The notes under the pieces: generated by a model | The model's database searches: none | Told to the model about the DNA's origin: nothing | The model's input: the letters and a program-made list of their open reading frames with translations, nothing else | DNA from: Amycolatopsis acidicola | GTDB taxonomy: Bacteria > Actinomycetota > Actinomycetes > Mycobacteriales > Pseudonocardiaceae | DNA: 64,000 nucleotides | Direction of reading: 5' to 3' | Assembly (NCBI RefSeq): GCF_007713735.2 | Contig: NZ_VMNW02000003.1 | Span: 62,001 to 126,000 of the forward strand | Translations under genes and position numbers: made by a program | Shown here: positions 37,192 through 45,448 of the stretch, piece by piece | How the letters are laid out: each line of letters starts with the position of its first letter | Numbering within the stretch: the stretch's first letter is position 1

Positions 37192-37275
37192 TCTCCCGCC
37201 AGCGGGAAATCGTTGTCTTCACAGGGTTTTCGGTCACCCGTGACTCGGGCCGCTATTGACCTGAGTGTCACATTG

Positions 37276-37296
37276 TGGCTCAATGGTTGAGCCAAT
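37276..37296. promoter_or_regulatory. GntR-type operator candidate 2 (perfect palindrome)
   Basis: TGGCTCAA-TGG-TTGAGCCA (37276-37294) is a perfect inverted repeat with 8-base arms; the core AATGGTTGAGCCAAT (37282-37296) matches sites at 25102 and 39483. It is 50 bases upstream of the MFS transporter start, in promoter position. This is the strongest of the four related sites. Confidence 0.65.
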
Positions 37297-37345
37297 AAGC
37301 CGGGTCTGTCTGTTCGCACCTCAGAATCGTTCCAACGGAGGAACA

Positions 37346-38656
37346 ATGTCGATGCAACAACTCCCCGGGGGGATTTCAGCTGTTCCGGCACAGGAGGCGA
37401 CACCGGGAACCTCCCGTCGCGCGTGGCTCGTGGTGGCCGTCCTCGTGCTGTTCATGGTCGTCAACTGGGCCGACCGCTCCATCCTGGGCCTGGCCGCCAA
37501 GCCGATGATGGCTTCCCTGCACCTCACGCCCGCGCAGTTCGGGTTCCTCGGCAGCGCGTTCTTCTTCCTGTTCAGCATCAGCGGGATCGTGATCGGCTTC
37601 CTCGCCAACCGGATCTCCAGCCGGTGGATCCTCCTGGTGATCGTCGCCCTGTGGTCGTTGTGCCAGCTGCCGATCGTGTTCACCAGCTCGATGACGGTCG
37701 TTCTCGTGAGCCGGATCCTGCTCGGCGCGGCCGAGGGGCCATCCAACGGTATGGCCACGCACGCCGCGCACAGCTGGTTCACGCCGGAACGCCGTGGGCT
37801 GCCCAGTTCCCTGATCACCTCCGGCTCCTCGATCGCCAAGTTCGTCATGGCGCCCGTGATGACGTTCGTGATCATCGGCTTCGGCTGGCGGGCGGCGTTC
37901 TTCACGCTCGCGGTGCTCGGCGCCGTGTGGTGCCTGCTCTGGCTCTTCATCGGCAAGGAAGGGCCCTACAGTGCGGTCAAGCCGGCCGAGGAGGGGCATG
38001 AAGCCGTAGCGGAGCCGAAAGTGCCGCTCCGGCGGATTCTCCTCAGCGGGACGTTCATCGGTGCCGTGGTGGGCACGTTCCCCCAGTACGCGCTCATCAC
38101 GGTCGTGATGACCTGGCTGCCGTCGTATTTCGAGTCCGCGCTCGGGTTCTCCGAGGTGCAGGCGGGCTCGTTCTTCGGCCTGCCGAGCTTCGGTGCGATG
38201 ATCGCGATGATCGGCGGCGCCTTCGTGACCGATCGCGTGCTGGCTCGCGGAGGTTCGGCGCGCGTCGCCCGTGGACTCGTCGCGGGGGCGGCATTGGTGA
38301 TCGGTGGCGCGCTGATCGTGCTCCTCACCCTGCTGCACTCGCCGTACGTCGTCCTCGGTCTGTTCGTGCTCGGCTACGGGATCAGCATGTGCTCGATGCC
38401 GTTGATGTACGCCGCGATCGGGAGCCTCGCGCCCGCCCGCCAGCGTGCCGGTGTCCTCGGGGTTTTCCTCGCGTTGCAGAACTCCGCCGGCATCATCGCC
38501 CCCGCGGTCGCCGGTGCGATGATCTCGGCTGCACCTGACGAAGCCTCGGGTTACGGGAACGTTTTCCTGCTGTGCGGTGCCCTCGTCGTGGTCGGCGGCG
38601 TGGCGCTGGCGCTGCTGGTGAACCCCGAACGCGATGCCAGGAGGATCAACGCCTGA
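37346..38656 (+). CDS. MFS transporter, anion:cation symporter-like
   Basis: 436 aa, ATG 5 bases after GGAGGAAC. About twelve hydrophobic helices are evident, with the central loop (GKEGPYSAVKPAEEGHEAVAEPKVPLRR, ~residues 210-240) between the two halves. The first helix motif (VNWADRSILGLAAKPMM) and GRILLGAAEGPSNG-like loop match the ACS family that takes up organic acids by proton symport. It probably imports the aromatic acid degraded by the upstream operon. It has its own promoter with the palindromic operator. Confidence 0.87.
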   Translation: MSMQQLPGGISAVPAQEATPGTSRRAWLVVAVLVLFMVVNWADRSILGLAAKPMMASLHLTPAQFGFLGSAFFFLFSISGIVIGFLANRISSRWILLVIVALWSLCQLPIVFTSSMTVVLVSRILLGAAEGPSNGMATHAAHSWFTPERRGLPSSLITSGSSIAKFVMAPVMTFVIIGFGWRAAFFTLAVLGAVWCLLWLFIGKEGPYSAVKPAEEGHEAVAEPKVPLRRILLSGTFIGAVVGTFPQYALITVVMTWLPSYFESALGFSEVQAGSFFGLPSFGAMIAMIGGAFVTDRVLARGGSARVARGLVAGAALVIGGALIVLLTLLHSPYVVLGLFVLGYGISMCSMPLMYAAIGSLAPARQRAGVLGVFLALQNSAGIIAPAVAGAMISAAPDEASGYGNVFLLCGALVVVGGVALALLVNPERDARRINA

Positions 38657-38664
38657 ATCACGCC

Positions 38665-38708
38665 GAAGGGCGCCTTCCCGTCACAGACCCGGTGGGACGG
38701 CGCCTTTC
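38665..38708. terminator. Hairpin terminator after the MFS gene
   Basis: GAAGGGCGCCTTCCC and GGGACGGCGCCTTTC pair over 15 bases with two imperfect positions, around a 14-base loop. The hairpin starts 8 bases after the transporter stop and lies before the end of the convergent GntR gene, so it may serve both. Confidence 0.65.
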
Positions 38709-38720
38709 GTGCTGCGTGGC

Positions 38721-39458
38721 TCAAGAGCGGAAGTACGAGCCCTCGTAGGCCCCGGTGAGCCACATCCGGTGGATGCGTTTGAGGTGCCGCTCGGCCTCCT
38801 GTACCGCCTTCTCGGCTTCCCGCTTACGGAGATGGCCGAGGAGCCGGCGTCGCGACCGAAGGATGATGTCGTCGTCGGTGGACGGGCCCACCGCCATGAC
38901 CATTTCCCGGAGCAGCTCCGAAAGCGAACGCACGAGCACCTGCATCACGGGGTTGCGCGTCGCGTCCGCGAGCAGATTGAAGAACTCGACGTGCACGGCA
39001 CCCTTGCGCTCCCAGTCGCCGACGGCCGACAGTTTCGACGCCTGCTCGACGTTGTCCTCGAGGGCTTGGAGGTCCTCCCCGGTCATGCGTTCGCAGACGG
39101 CTCGCAGCAGAGCCGGCTCGAGCCACATCCGCACCTCGGTGAAATCGGACAGCGAGACATTGGTCGCCTGCAAGGCGTCCGAAACGGATCGGGCGGCGGT
39201 GCTGTGATCTAGCTTGGTGATGAACGCGCCTCCGGTGTGGCCCTTCTTCAGCGTGATCTGGCCGGAAATCTCCAGCATCCGCAACGCTTCCCGTACCGTG
39301 TTGCGGCTGACCGCGAACTGCTCGGCCAGTGCGCGCTCGGACGGCAGGCGATCGCCTGGCTCAAGCTCGCCCCGCTGGATCGAGCCCCGGATCTGCGAGA
39401 TGATCTCGTCGATGGCCCGCCTGGGGCGAGCGGGCTGGAACGTCACCTCATCGGTCAA
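38721..39458 (-). CDS. GntR-family regulator, FadR/FCD subfamily
   Basis: 245 aa from the TTG at 39458, placed 8 bases after GGGAGG; a GTG at 39446 is the alternative. Winged helix: IISQIRGSIQRGELEPGDRLPSERALAEQFAVSRNTVREALRMLEISGQI (~residues 17-66). The C-terminal FCD helical domain has the metal/ligand Asp and His residues (VRMWLEP, AVHVEFFNLLADAT, AERHLKRIH). FadR-type proteins bind sites of the form TNGTN3ACNA or related short palindromes. A copy of the AATGG-N5-CCAAT element lies 25 bases upstream, suggesting autoregulation, and others precede the operons it probably controls. Confidence 0.87.
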   Translation of the reverse strand: MTDEVTFQPARPRRAIDEIISQIRGSIQRGELEPGDRLPSERALAEQFAVSRNTVREALRMLEISGQITLKKGHTGGAFITKLDHSTAARSVSDALQATNVSLSDFTEVRMWLEPALLRAVCERMTGEDLQALEDNVEQASKLSAVGDWERKGAVHVEFFNLLADATRNPVMQVLVRSLSELLREMVMAVGPSTDDDIILRSRRRLLGHLRKREAEKAVQEAERHLKRIHRMWLTGAYEGSYFRS

Positions 39459-39482
39459 GTGAAGCGCCTCCCGGTTCGGGTC

Positions 39483-39497
39483 ATTGGCTCCACCATT
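39483..39497. promoter_or_regulatory. GntR-type operator candidate 3 (divergent promoter)
   Basis: ATTGGCTCCACCATT, which is AATGGTGGAGCCAAT on the other strand, lies between the gntR gene (start 39458) and the AtuA-like gene. The position would allow one bound dimer to control both divergent genes. Confidence 0.6.
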
Positions 39498-39581
39498 GTA
39501 CCGGTGCCGAGATCGTTCTCGGGGTCGCCTTACCGGCCGGACTTCGCGCGTCCTCACCAGGGCGACCGGTTGACGGAAGAG

Positions 39582-41395
39582 GTGTCAGGGTGCCATTGTC
39601 CGAAGATAGGCTCCAATATTACAGCCAATCGTGCGCTCAGGGTCGGACAGTTCTCGGCCTATCACGGCGATCGTCCGGACGGCATGGGGGAACTGCTCGA
39701 CAGCGGCGTCGACATTCTGACCGGCGGCTATCTCGCTGAGCTGACGATGCTCGTGCTGCGCAAGAACCAGCTGCGAGGAGGCGTCGACCACGCCGCGGCC
39801 TTCGTCGACCAGCTCGAGCGGCACCTTCCACGCATCGCCGACCAGGGGGTGAAGGTGGTGACGAACGCGGGCGGGCTCGATCCACTTGCCTGCGCCGACG
39901 CGGTGCGCGAGGCCTGCGCGAAGCAGGGTGTGACCCTACGGGTCGCCGCGGTGACAGGCGATGACCTCAAAACGGACCTCGCGGGGTTGCTCGGCCCCGA
40001 GGGCGTGCTTCGCAACGTCGACACGGGCGAGGACCTGGTCGTAGCCGAGCACGACATCCTGACGGCCAACGCCTATCTGGGCGCGTGGCCGATCGTCGCG
40101 GCGCTTGGCGCGGGTGCGCATATCGTGATCTGCCCGCGGATGACCGGCTCGTCCTTGATCGTTGGACCAGCGGCCTGGAACTTTGGCTGGGCACGGGATG
40201 ATTGGCACTCGCTCGCCGGTGGGGTGGTGGCGGGGCATCTCATCGAATGCTGCGCCCAGGTCACCGGCGGCAACTTCGCGCTGTTCCACGAGCACGGTGA
40301 TCTCGGGCTGCCGGGCATGCCCATCGCCGAGATCGCCGAGGGCGCGACCTGTGTGATCACCAAGTCCAAGGGCTCCGGGGGGCTCGTCTCCACCGACACC
40401 GTTTCCGCTCAGCTGCTGTACGAAATCGGTGGCCCGGAGTACCTGAACCCCGATGTGATCGTGGACCTGTCGCAGGTGACGGTGGTCCGGGAAGGGGACA
40501 ACCGGGTTCGGGTGCGCGGAGCACGCGGCCGGGCGCCGAACGATCTGACGAAGCTGTCGCTGACTTTCGAGGGCGGCTATCGCAACACGATGACGGTTGG
40601 CCTTACCGGCTTGCACCTGAAGGAAAAACCGGCCTGGTTGCAGCGTGCCGTCGAGCGCGCTGTCGGAGCCCCCGAGACTTTCGATGCGTTCCGGTGGACG
40701 GTCGTCGGCCCGGCCAGGGACGTCGACGGTGATCAGGCTCAGGAGTCCGCATGGGTGGTCATCAGCGCGCGCGACCACGATCGCGCGAAGGTGAGCAGGA
40801 AGAACTTCTCCGACCGCATCGTCCAGCTGGGCACCTCGAACGTGCCCGGCTTTTACCTGACTACGCCGCCGCAGAAGGAACGGCTCTTCGGAGTCCAATG
40901 GCCCTGTCTTGTATCCAAGAAAAACGTGCAGGTCAGCGTGCCGGTGGACGAGAGCCCGGCGGCCGATATTCCTTGGCAGGCTTGGGTTACGGACGGGAAG
41001 CCCCTTCCCGTCCCGTCGCCGGAACTACCGGCTGCCCGGCAGGCCCGACCGTGCGCCTTCCCCTCGGTGCGGTCGTCGGTACTCGCTCCGGGGACAAGGG
41101 TGGAATGGCGAACCTCGGTGTCTGGGCACGAAGTGCCGAGGCCTACGCCTGGCTACGGGAGCACCTCACGGTGGAACGGCTGCACGAGTTGATTCCCGAG
41201 GCGGACGGGCTCCGGGTCGAACGCCATGAGCTCCCTTCCCTGCCCGCGCTCAACTTCCTTCTAGTTGGTTACCTGGAGCAGGGCGTCTCGTCCTGCTTGC
41301 GGATCGACCCGCAAGCGAAAGGGCTGGGGGAGTACCTGGCGGCCAAGGTTGTGGACATTCCGGCGTCCCTGGTCCGGGCGAGCGGCGCGCGATGA
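39582..41395 (+). pseudogene. AtuA-like (DUF1446) acyclic terpene utilisation-type protein with frameshift
   Basis: The DUF1446 part (RVGQFSAYHGDRPDGMGELLDSGVDILTGGYLAELTM to PLPVPSPELP) is in one frame. The C-terminal AtuA-like domain (VRLPLGAVVGTRSGDKGGMANLGVWARSAEAYAWL to the stop at 41395) is one base over. The junction lies between about 41020 and 41052 and needs one added base; the corrected protein is about 604 aa, normal for the fused family. Without the correction the first frame runs into unrelated residues to 41192. A separate small subunit starting at GTG 41050 is possible but would overlap the first gene by 140 bases. AtuA-family proteins are linked to terpenoid and other branched acid breakdown; the reaction is unclear. 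The start is uncertain (GTG 39582 chosen; no good ribosome site). Confidence 0.7.
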
Positions 41396-41506
41396 TCGAC
41401 TTCGGCCTGGGGGACGGAGCTCTGATGGAACACGTCTCGACAGATGCCCACGGGTCCGACCGTGAGTCACAGATAGCATTTGTCCCATGACCGTCATCCG
41501 GGGGCC

Positions 41507-42146
41507 GTGGAAGTCAACGAAGGGACGGGCGCCGTCCAGCGCGCCGCCGCGGCGATCCGCGATCTCGTCATGCATCGCAAGCTGGTCCCGGGACAGCAGG
41601 TGCGGCAGGAGGATCTGTCCCGGCAGATCGGCATCAGCCGCGGGCCCATCCGCGAGGCATTGCGGATCCTGCGGCAGGACGGCGTGGTCGCATACGAGCG
41701 GCACCGCGGTTACTTCGTCACGCAGTTCAGCGCGGACGAGATGAACCAACTATACCTGGCGCGCGATCTCCTCGAGACCGCCGTGCTCGCGAAGCTGCCG
41801 GCGCCGTCGGAGGAGTCGCTCGCCGAACTGGCCGCCATCAACGAGTCCGTCCGGAGCGCGGGAACCGGTGTCGATCTCGTGATGCGCGAGAACGACCGCT
41901 TTCACGCCGGCGTGCTCGCCCTGTCAGCGCAGCGGCTGCTGGTCGAGGAGATCGACCGGATCTGGCGGATGTCCGTGGCGTACCGGGCGTTGTCGGTCAG
42001 TGTCCTGTCGGACGCCGCCGTCCTCGCCGAAGATCACGACGGCATGCTCGACGCCCTGCGCGCCGGAGACGGCAAGCGTTTGGCCGGAGCTGTGGCGAGA
42101 CCATCGTCAGGTCTCGTTGAACCGTCTATTGCCGATTTTGCGCTGA
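41507..42146 (+). pseudogene. GntR-family regulator (FCD type) with C-terminal frameshift
   Basis: The N-terminal winged helix is intact: AVQRAAAAIRDLVMHRKLVPGQQVRQEDLSRQIGISRGPIREALRIL, then an FCD domain (LYLARDLLETAVLAKL, NDRFHAGVLALSAQRLLVEEIDRIWR). Near 42080-42092 the expected ending (ELWRDHRQVSLNRLLPILR, stop at 42146) is in a frame one base over. Uncorrected, the frame continues through low-GC sequence to 42259. I infer one inserted base. The start is uncertain: GTG 41507 or TTG 41480. It follows the AtuA-like gene on the same strand and may be its regulator. Confidence 0.6.
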
Positions 42147-42575
42147 TTTCGACGTCCTCACTCCGAGTGGACATTTGTGCCCCAACTTCGGCTCTGAAGT
42201 GGTTGACAGTATTCGAGCCAACTGACGGGGTGTTGGAGCGGGTTGTGTCACCCTCATGAGTGGTTTTCTGAGGTTAATTTTGAGGCTGCGAGAAGGCGTG
42301 TTGTCGTGGTCGATCGGCTCGGCGTCGCTGTGGCTTGTAGGCGGGATGCCGTGGCTGACGAAGATCAACAGCTCGCCTGGCATCTTGGGCTGAAACGCTT
42401 CTGACCAGCCAGGGAAAACCCGAGGTCGCACATCGCTGAAGGGGTAGGCATTCCGAAGATGCCGGGAGAACCGAAGCGCGTGCAGCGTCCAAGGCGCGCG
42501 ACTGACCTGGCAAAACGCCGAACTCAAGCAGGTCATCGGGTGGGCGCCGGTTCTCGGCGCCCACCCGATGCGGCT
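42147..42575. other. Gene-free stretch, possible decayed DNA
   Basis: About 430 bases without a convincing gene on either strand. It has lower GC than its surroundings in the first half (for example TGAGGTTAATTTTGAGG near 42270) and no recognisable start/ribosome site. Short frames here do not resemble any family I know. It separates the aromatic/terpenoid catabolic block from the C1 island and could be the remnant of an inserted element. I found no terminal inverted repeats. Confidence 0.4.
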
Positions 42576-43202
42576 TCAGCTCAGGATCGGCTTGCCGAGC
42601 GGCAGCGGTTTGCCGCCGGTCGCGGCGGAGACCGCGCCGGCGAACAGGTACACCCCGACCGCGGTGAACGCGAACACGGCGTACCCGCCCGCGGTGGTGG
42701 CCACGGTGGAGCCGCCCACCGTGCCGTACAGCACGAGGGCGAGCGCGAGGTCGACCAGGGCGAACAGCAGTGTGAACGCGACGGGCAGCCGCAAGGTGGT
42801 CAGCGTCAGCAGGCCGATCGTGACGAGCCAGGCGATCAGGAACAGGCCCTGGGTCGCGATCGCCGCGTCGGCGGAGATGCCGAACCAGCCGTGGAGCAGA
42901 CCGAGCACCAAAGCCGCGTAGCTGAGCCAAAATCCGGCGAAAACACCGAACACGGCGGCGACCGCGCTCTCGCCGAGCGCGGCCGCCCAGACCGCGGCGA
43001 CGAGCTGCCCCACGCCGGTCGCGGGCAGGATGATCGCGATCGAGGCGCCGACGGCGGCGGCCGGGACGTAGCCCGTCAGCACCAGGCCGAGCGCGGTCGC
43101 GCCGACGATGAAGGTGGGCACGCCGATCAGGGCGGGGTCGCCCCGTGGCGCGGCGGGGGCGGAGACCGCGGGTGCTTCGGTGGCAGCGGCAGTGGTGGTC
43201 AT
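42576..43202 (-). CDS. Acetate/succinate-type transporter (GPR1/FUN34/YaaH, SatP)
   Basis: 208 aa, ATG after CGAGGAGTAACG. Six hydrophobic helices; the family signature near the first helix reads GDPALIGVPTFIVGATALGL, with FGVFAGFWLSYAALVLGL later. The family moves acetate and other small monocarboxylates across the membrane with protons. It is the third gene of the hps unit, 40 bases after the 92-aa gene, so it appears tied to C1 metabolism. It could handle formate- or acetate-like small acids; this is inference. Confidence 0.8.
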   Translation of the reverse strand: MTTTAAATEAPAVSAPAAPRGDPALIGVPTFIVGATALGLVLTGYVPAAAVGASIAIILPATGVGQLVAAVWAAALGESAVAAVFGVFAGFWLSYAALVLGLLHGWFGISADAAIATQGLFLIAWLVTIGLLTLTTLRLPVAFTLLFALVDLALALVLYGTVGGSTVATTAGGYAVFAFTAVGVYLFAGAVSAATGGKPLPLGKPILS

Positions 43203-43242
43203 CGTTACTCCTCGTCGAGTTGCGAATGATCCCGGGTGACGG

Positions 43243-43521
43243 TCAGGCCGGGGGCCACATCCGCGACAGTTCCGGGTGGTCGTCGTCGAGCAGGCGGTGC
43301 GCCAGCGCGATCGCCTCTTTCGGGTCGATCTGGTCGAATTCGGGGTCCCCCTTGGCGAAACCCTCGAAGGTGTCCGCCAGTTCGTTCGCCGCGGCGGGGG
43401 ACAGGCTGGTGTCGTGGCGGCATTCCACGTAGCGCAGCCGGAGCACGCCGGCGGCCTGCAGCATCAAGGCGCAGTAACTGTCCTGTGAACGAGCCCGGGC
43501 ACCGGACTTCTGGTCGTTCAC
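43243..43521 (-). CDS. Small hypothetical protein of the hps operon
   Basis: 92 aa, GTG start after an AAAGGAA ribosome site. It has no signal peptide or membrane segment. The composition is acidic in the second half (FAKGDPEFDQIDPKEAIALAHRLLDDDHPELSRMW). The N-terminal part contains two Cys residues (SYCALML, VECRHD). I do not recognise the family. Its place between hps and a small-acid transporter, 24 bases after hps, suggests a role in the formaldehyde-fixing unit. Confidence 0.65.
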   Translation of the reverse strand: MNDQKSGARARSQDSYCALMLQAAGVLRLRYVECRHDTSLSPAAANELADTFEGFAKGDPEFDQIDPKEAIALAHRLLDDDHPELSRMWPPA

Positions 43522-43545
43522 ACCGATTCCTTTCTCCGTAGGGGC

Positions 43546-44175
43546 TTAGCGGGTGGCGCGTTTTTTGAGTTCGGCCGCGGCGGCGCCGGGGTCGGGCGCG
43601 TTGTAGATCGCGCCGCCGGCGACGGCGACCTTCGCGCCGGCTTCCCGCACCGATCCGATCGTGTCGACCTTCACGCCACCGGCGATGGAGAACGGCACCC
43701 CCGCCAGACGCCCGTCTTCCAGCAACTGATCGATCGAGTAACCCGGACGCGCTTGCTCGTCCAGACCGGCGTGGATTTCCACGAACGACACGCCCAGCTT
43801 CGCGACCTCACGAATCCGCGCCACCCGCCCCTCGACCACGCTGATCATGTCGGCCACGACCTGCTTGCCGTACTTACGGCCCGCCGCGACAGCACCCCGG
43901 ATCGTGTCGTCGTCGACCGCGCCCATCACGGTGACCAGGTCGGCGCCCGCCTCGAACGCCAAACCGGCTTCCAGCTCACCGGCGTCGGCGGTTTTGAGGT
44001 CGGCGAACACGAGCTTGTCCGGGTGCGCGGCCTTGATCGCGCTCACCGCACCGATACCCGCCGACTTCACCAGCGGGGTACCCAATTCGAGAATGTCCAC
44101 GTGCTCGGACACCTGATTCGCCAGGGTCAGCGCGGCGGGAAGATCCAGGACATCCAACGCAACCTGCAGCTGCAC
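43546..44175 (-). CDS. hps: 3-hexulose-6-phosphate synthase
   Basis: 209 aa from the GTG at 44175, preceded by GAGGAG; longer frames upstream are leader sequence. It belongs to the OMP decarboxylase-like barrel family: QVALDVLDLPAALTLA at the start, the metal-binding DLKTADAGELEAGLAF (~residues 59-74), ADLVTVMGAVDDDTI, and phosphate-binding SIAGGVKVDTIG and VAGGAIYNA. HPS condenses formaldehyde with ribulose-5-phosphate, the key step of the RuMP cycle and of formaldehyde detoxification. The isomerase partner (phi, SIS domain) is not in this window. First gene of a leftward unit with two small genes. Its 110-base leader recurs at the right end of the window. Confidence 0.93.
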   Translation of the reverse strand: MQLQVALDVLDLPAALTLANQVSEHVDILELGTPLVKSAGIGAVSAIKAAHPDKLVFADLKTADAGELEAGLAFEAGADLVTVMGAVDDDTIRGAVAAGRKYGKQVVADMISVVEGRVARIREVAKLGVSFVEIHAGLDEQARPGYSIDQLLEDGRLAGVPFSIAGGVKVDTIGSVREAGAKVAVAGGAIYNAPDPGAAAAELKKRATR

Positions 44176-44184
44176 AACGAACTC

Positions 44185-44297
44185 CTCAGCATTACGAGAA
44201 CCGGATAAGTCCCACCACTTTCGCCCGGTGCCCTGAATGCCGACAACACCTCCGCACATCCGGAAACGCAATCCCCTAATGCGAACTCCGAATAACC
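44185..44297 (-). promoter_or_regulatory. hps leader/promoter, copy 1 of a duplicated element
   Basis: The ~110 bases directly upstream of hps are almost the same as the last ~110 bases of the window (63888-64000, opposite strand). The most conserved part is a 31-base identical block that includes CGCATTAGGGGATTGCG and ends GGATGTGCG. Such conservation of non-coding sequence suggests a shared promoter and regulator site, or an RNA leader, for C1-induced genes. Confidence 0.65.
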
Positions 44298-44536
44298 GCC
44301 GAGAGCCGTGATCCGCTCGTGGCGGGACGGTCGCCGTTCGTCCGTGATCCGGCGCCGGTCGTTCGCGATCGGTTGCCAGGCCCCGCCGCGGGCACGGAAG
44401 GTGGTGTCGGAAAAGCCGAGCTCAGGGCGGCGGCCGTGACCAGGATCGAACTTGCGGGAGGACGCCATGAGATGCGATGAGCCTGATTCCGCGGTGGGCG
44501 CGGACAGCCCCGGTCCCGGCTCGCCGTGGCGCTGAC

Positions 44537-45448
44537 ATGTTCATTCACTGCCTTGGAGTCGCGGCCGGCGGAGGTTATCCGCAGTGGAATTGCGCCTGCG
44601 GCGGGTGCCGGACGGCGCGGGCCAAACCCGAATTCGCGTCGAGCCATGCCGGAATAGCGGTTTCCGGAACCGGTGAGCGGTGGTTTCTGCTCAACGCGAC
44701 CCCGGACGTCCATCATCAGATCGCGGCGGACCGTTCGCTGCATCCGGGCCCGGGGATCCGCGAAACGCCGGTGGCGGGTGTGCTCCTGACCGACGCGGAG
44801 TTCGACCACACGATAGGTCTGCTGATGCTGCGCGAGGGCTCGACGCTGACGGTGTACGGGACTTCCCCCGTGCTCGACGCGCTGACTTCGTTCTTCCCCG
44901 TCCGGGAACTGCTCGGCGACTACGCGGCCCTGTCCTGGTCCCGGATCGAAATCGGCACCCCGCTGGAGCTGGACGACCGGCTGCGGGTAACCGCTTTCCT
45001 GACCGGCTCGAAAGCTCCGCGCTACGTCGGGAGTTCACGGCATTCGCCGCATGCGGACGCGGCCGCGGAATGGGAAGTGGGCTTCCGGCTGGAAGACGCC
45101 GTGACGGGCGGAATCGTGGTGTACGCGCCGACGCTTCCCCGCTGGGACGAGAAGTTCGCCGGACAGGTGGCGGCGGCCGACTGCGTGTTCCTCGACGGCA
45201 CGTTCTGGACGGACGACGAAATGTCGTGCCAGGGCGCGGGAAACCGGACCGGGCGCTCGATGGGGCACATGCCCGTCAGCGGCGCCGACGGCTCCGCCCG
45301 CGCGCTGGCCGCGCTCGGCGCGAAACGGAAGATCTACACGCACATCAACAACACGAACCCGATCCTCGACGAAGGGTCCCGGGAGCGGCGGTGGCTGACG
45401 GACCTTGGCATCGAGGTCGGCCGAGCCGGTTTGGAGGTGGAAGTATGA
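44537..45448 (+). CDS. pqqB: PQQ biosynthesis protein PqqB
   Basis: 303 aa from the ATG at 44537; the frame is open 20 codons further upstream, but the family starts at this Met (MFIHCLGVAAGGGYPQWNC). It is a metallo-beta-lactamase-fold protein with the PqqB zinc-binding CACGGC Cys knuckle (~residues 19-24) and LTDAEFDHTIGLL, GHMPVSG and YTHINNTNPILD for metal binding. PqqB is thought to hydroxylate the Tyr moiety in the PqqA-derived dipeptide. First gene of pqqBCDE, ATGA overlap with pqqC, divergent from hps across 361 bases. Confidence 0.95.
   Translation: MFIHCLGVAAGGGYPQWNCACGGCRTARAKPEFASSHAGIAVSGTGERWFLLNATPDVHHQIAADRSLHPGPGIRETPVAGVLLTDAEFDHTIGLLMLREGSTLTVYGTSPVLDALTSFFPVRELLGDYAALSWSRIEIGTPLELDDRLRVTAFLTGSKAPRYVGSSRHSPHADAAAEWEVGFRLEDAVTGGIVVYAPTLPRWDEKFAGQVAAADCVFLDGTFWTDDEMSCQGAGNRTGRSMGHMPVSGADGSARALAALGAKRKIYTHINNTNPILDEGSRERRWLTDLGIEVGRAGLEVEV

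Noticed and set aside
41050-41395. A separate AtuA small subunit starting at GTG 41050.
   Set aside because: It would overlap the first frame by about 140 bases, and the tail of that frame looks like out-of-frame translation; one lost base explains it better.
42147-42575. A complete insertion sequence.
   Set aside because: No transposase frame, terminal inverted repeats or target duplication could be seen.
44278-44476. A small gene between hps and pqqB.
   Set aside because: Frames there lack starts with ribosome sites and family likeness; the region is better read as the two divergent promoters.
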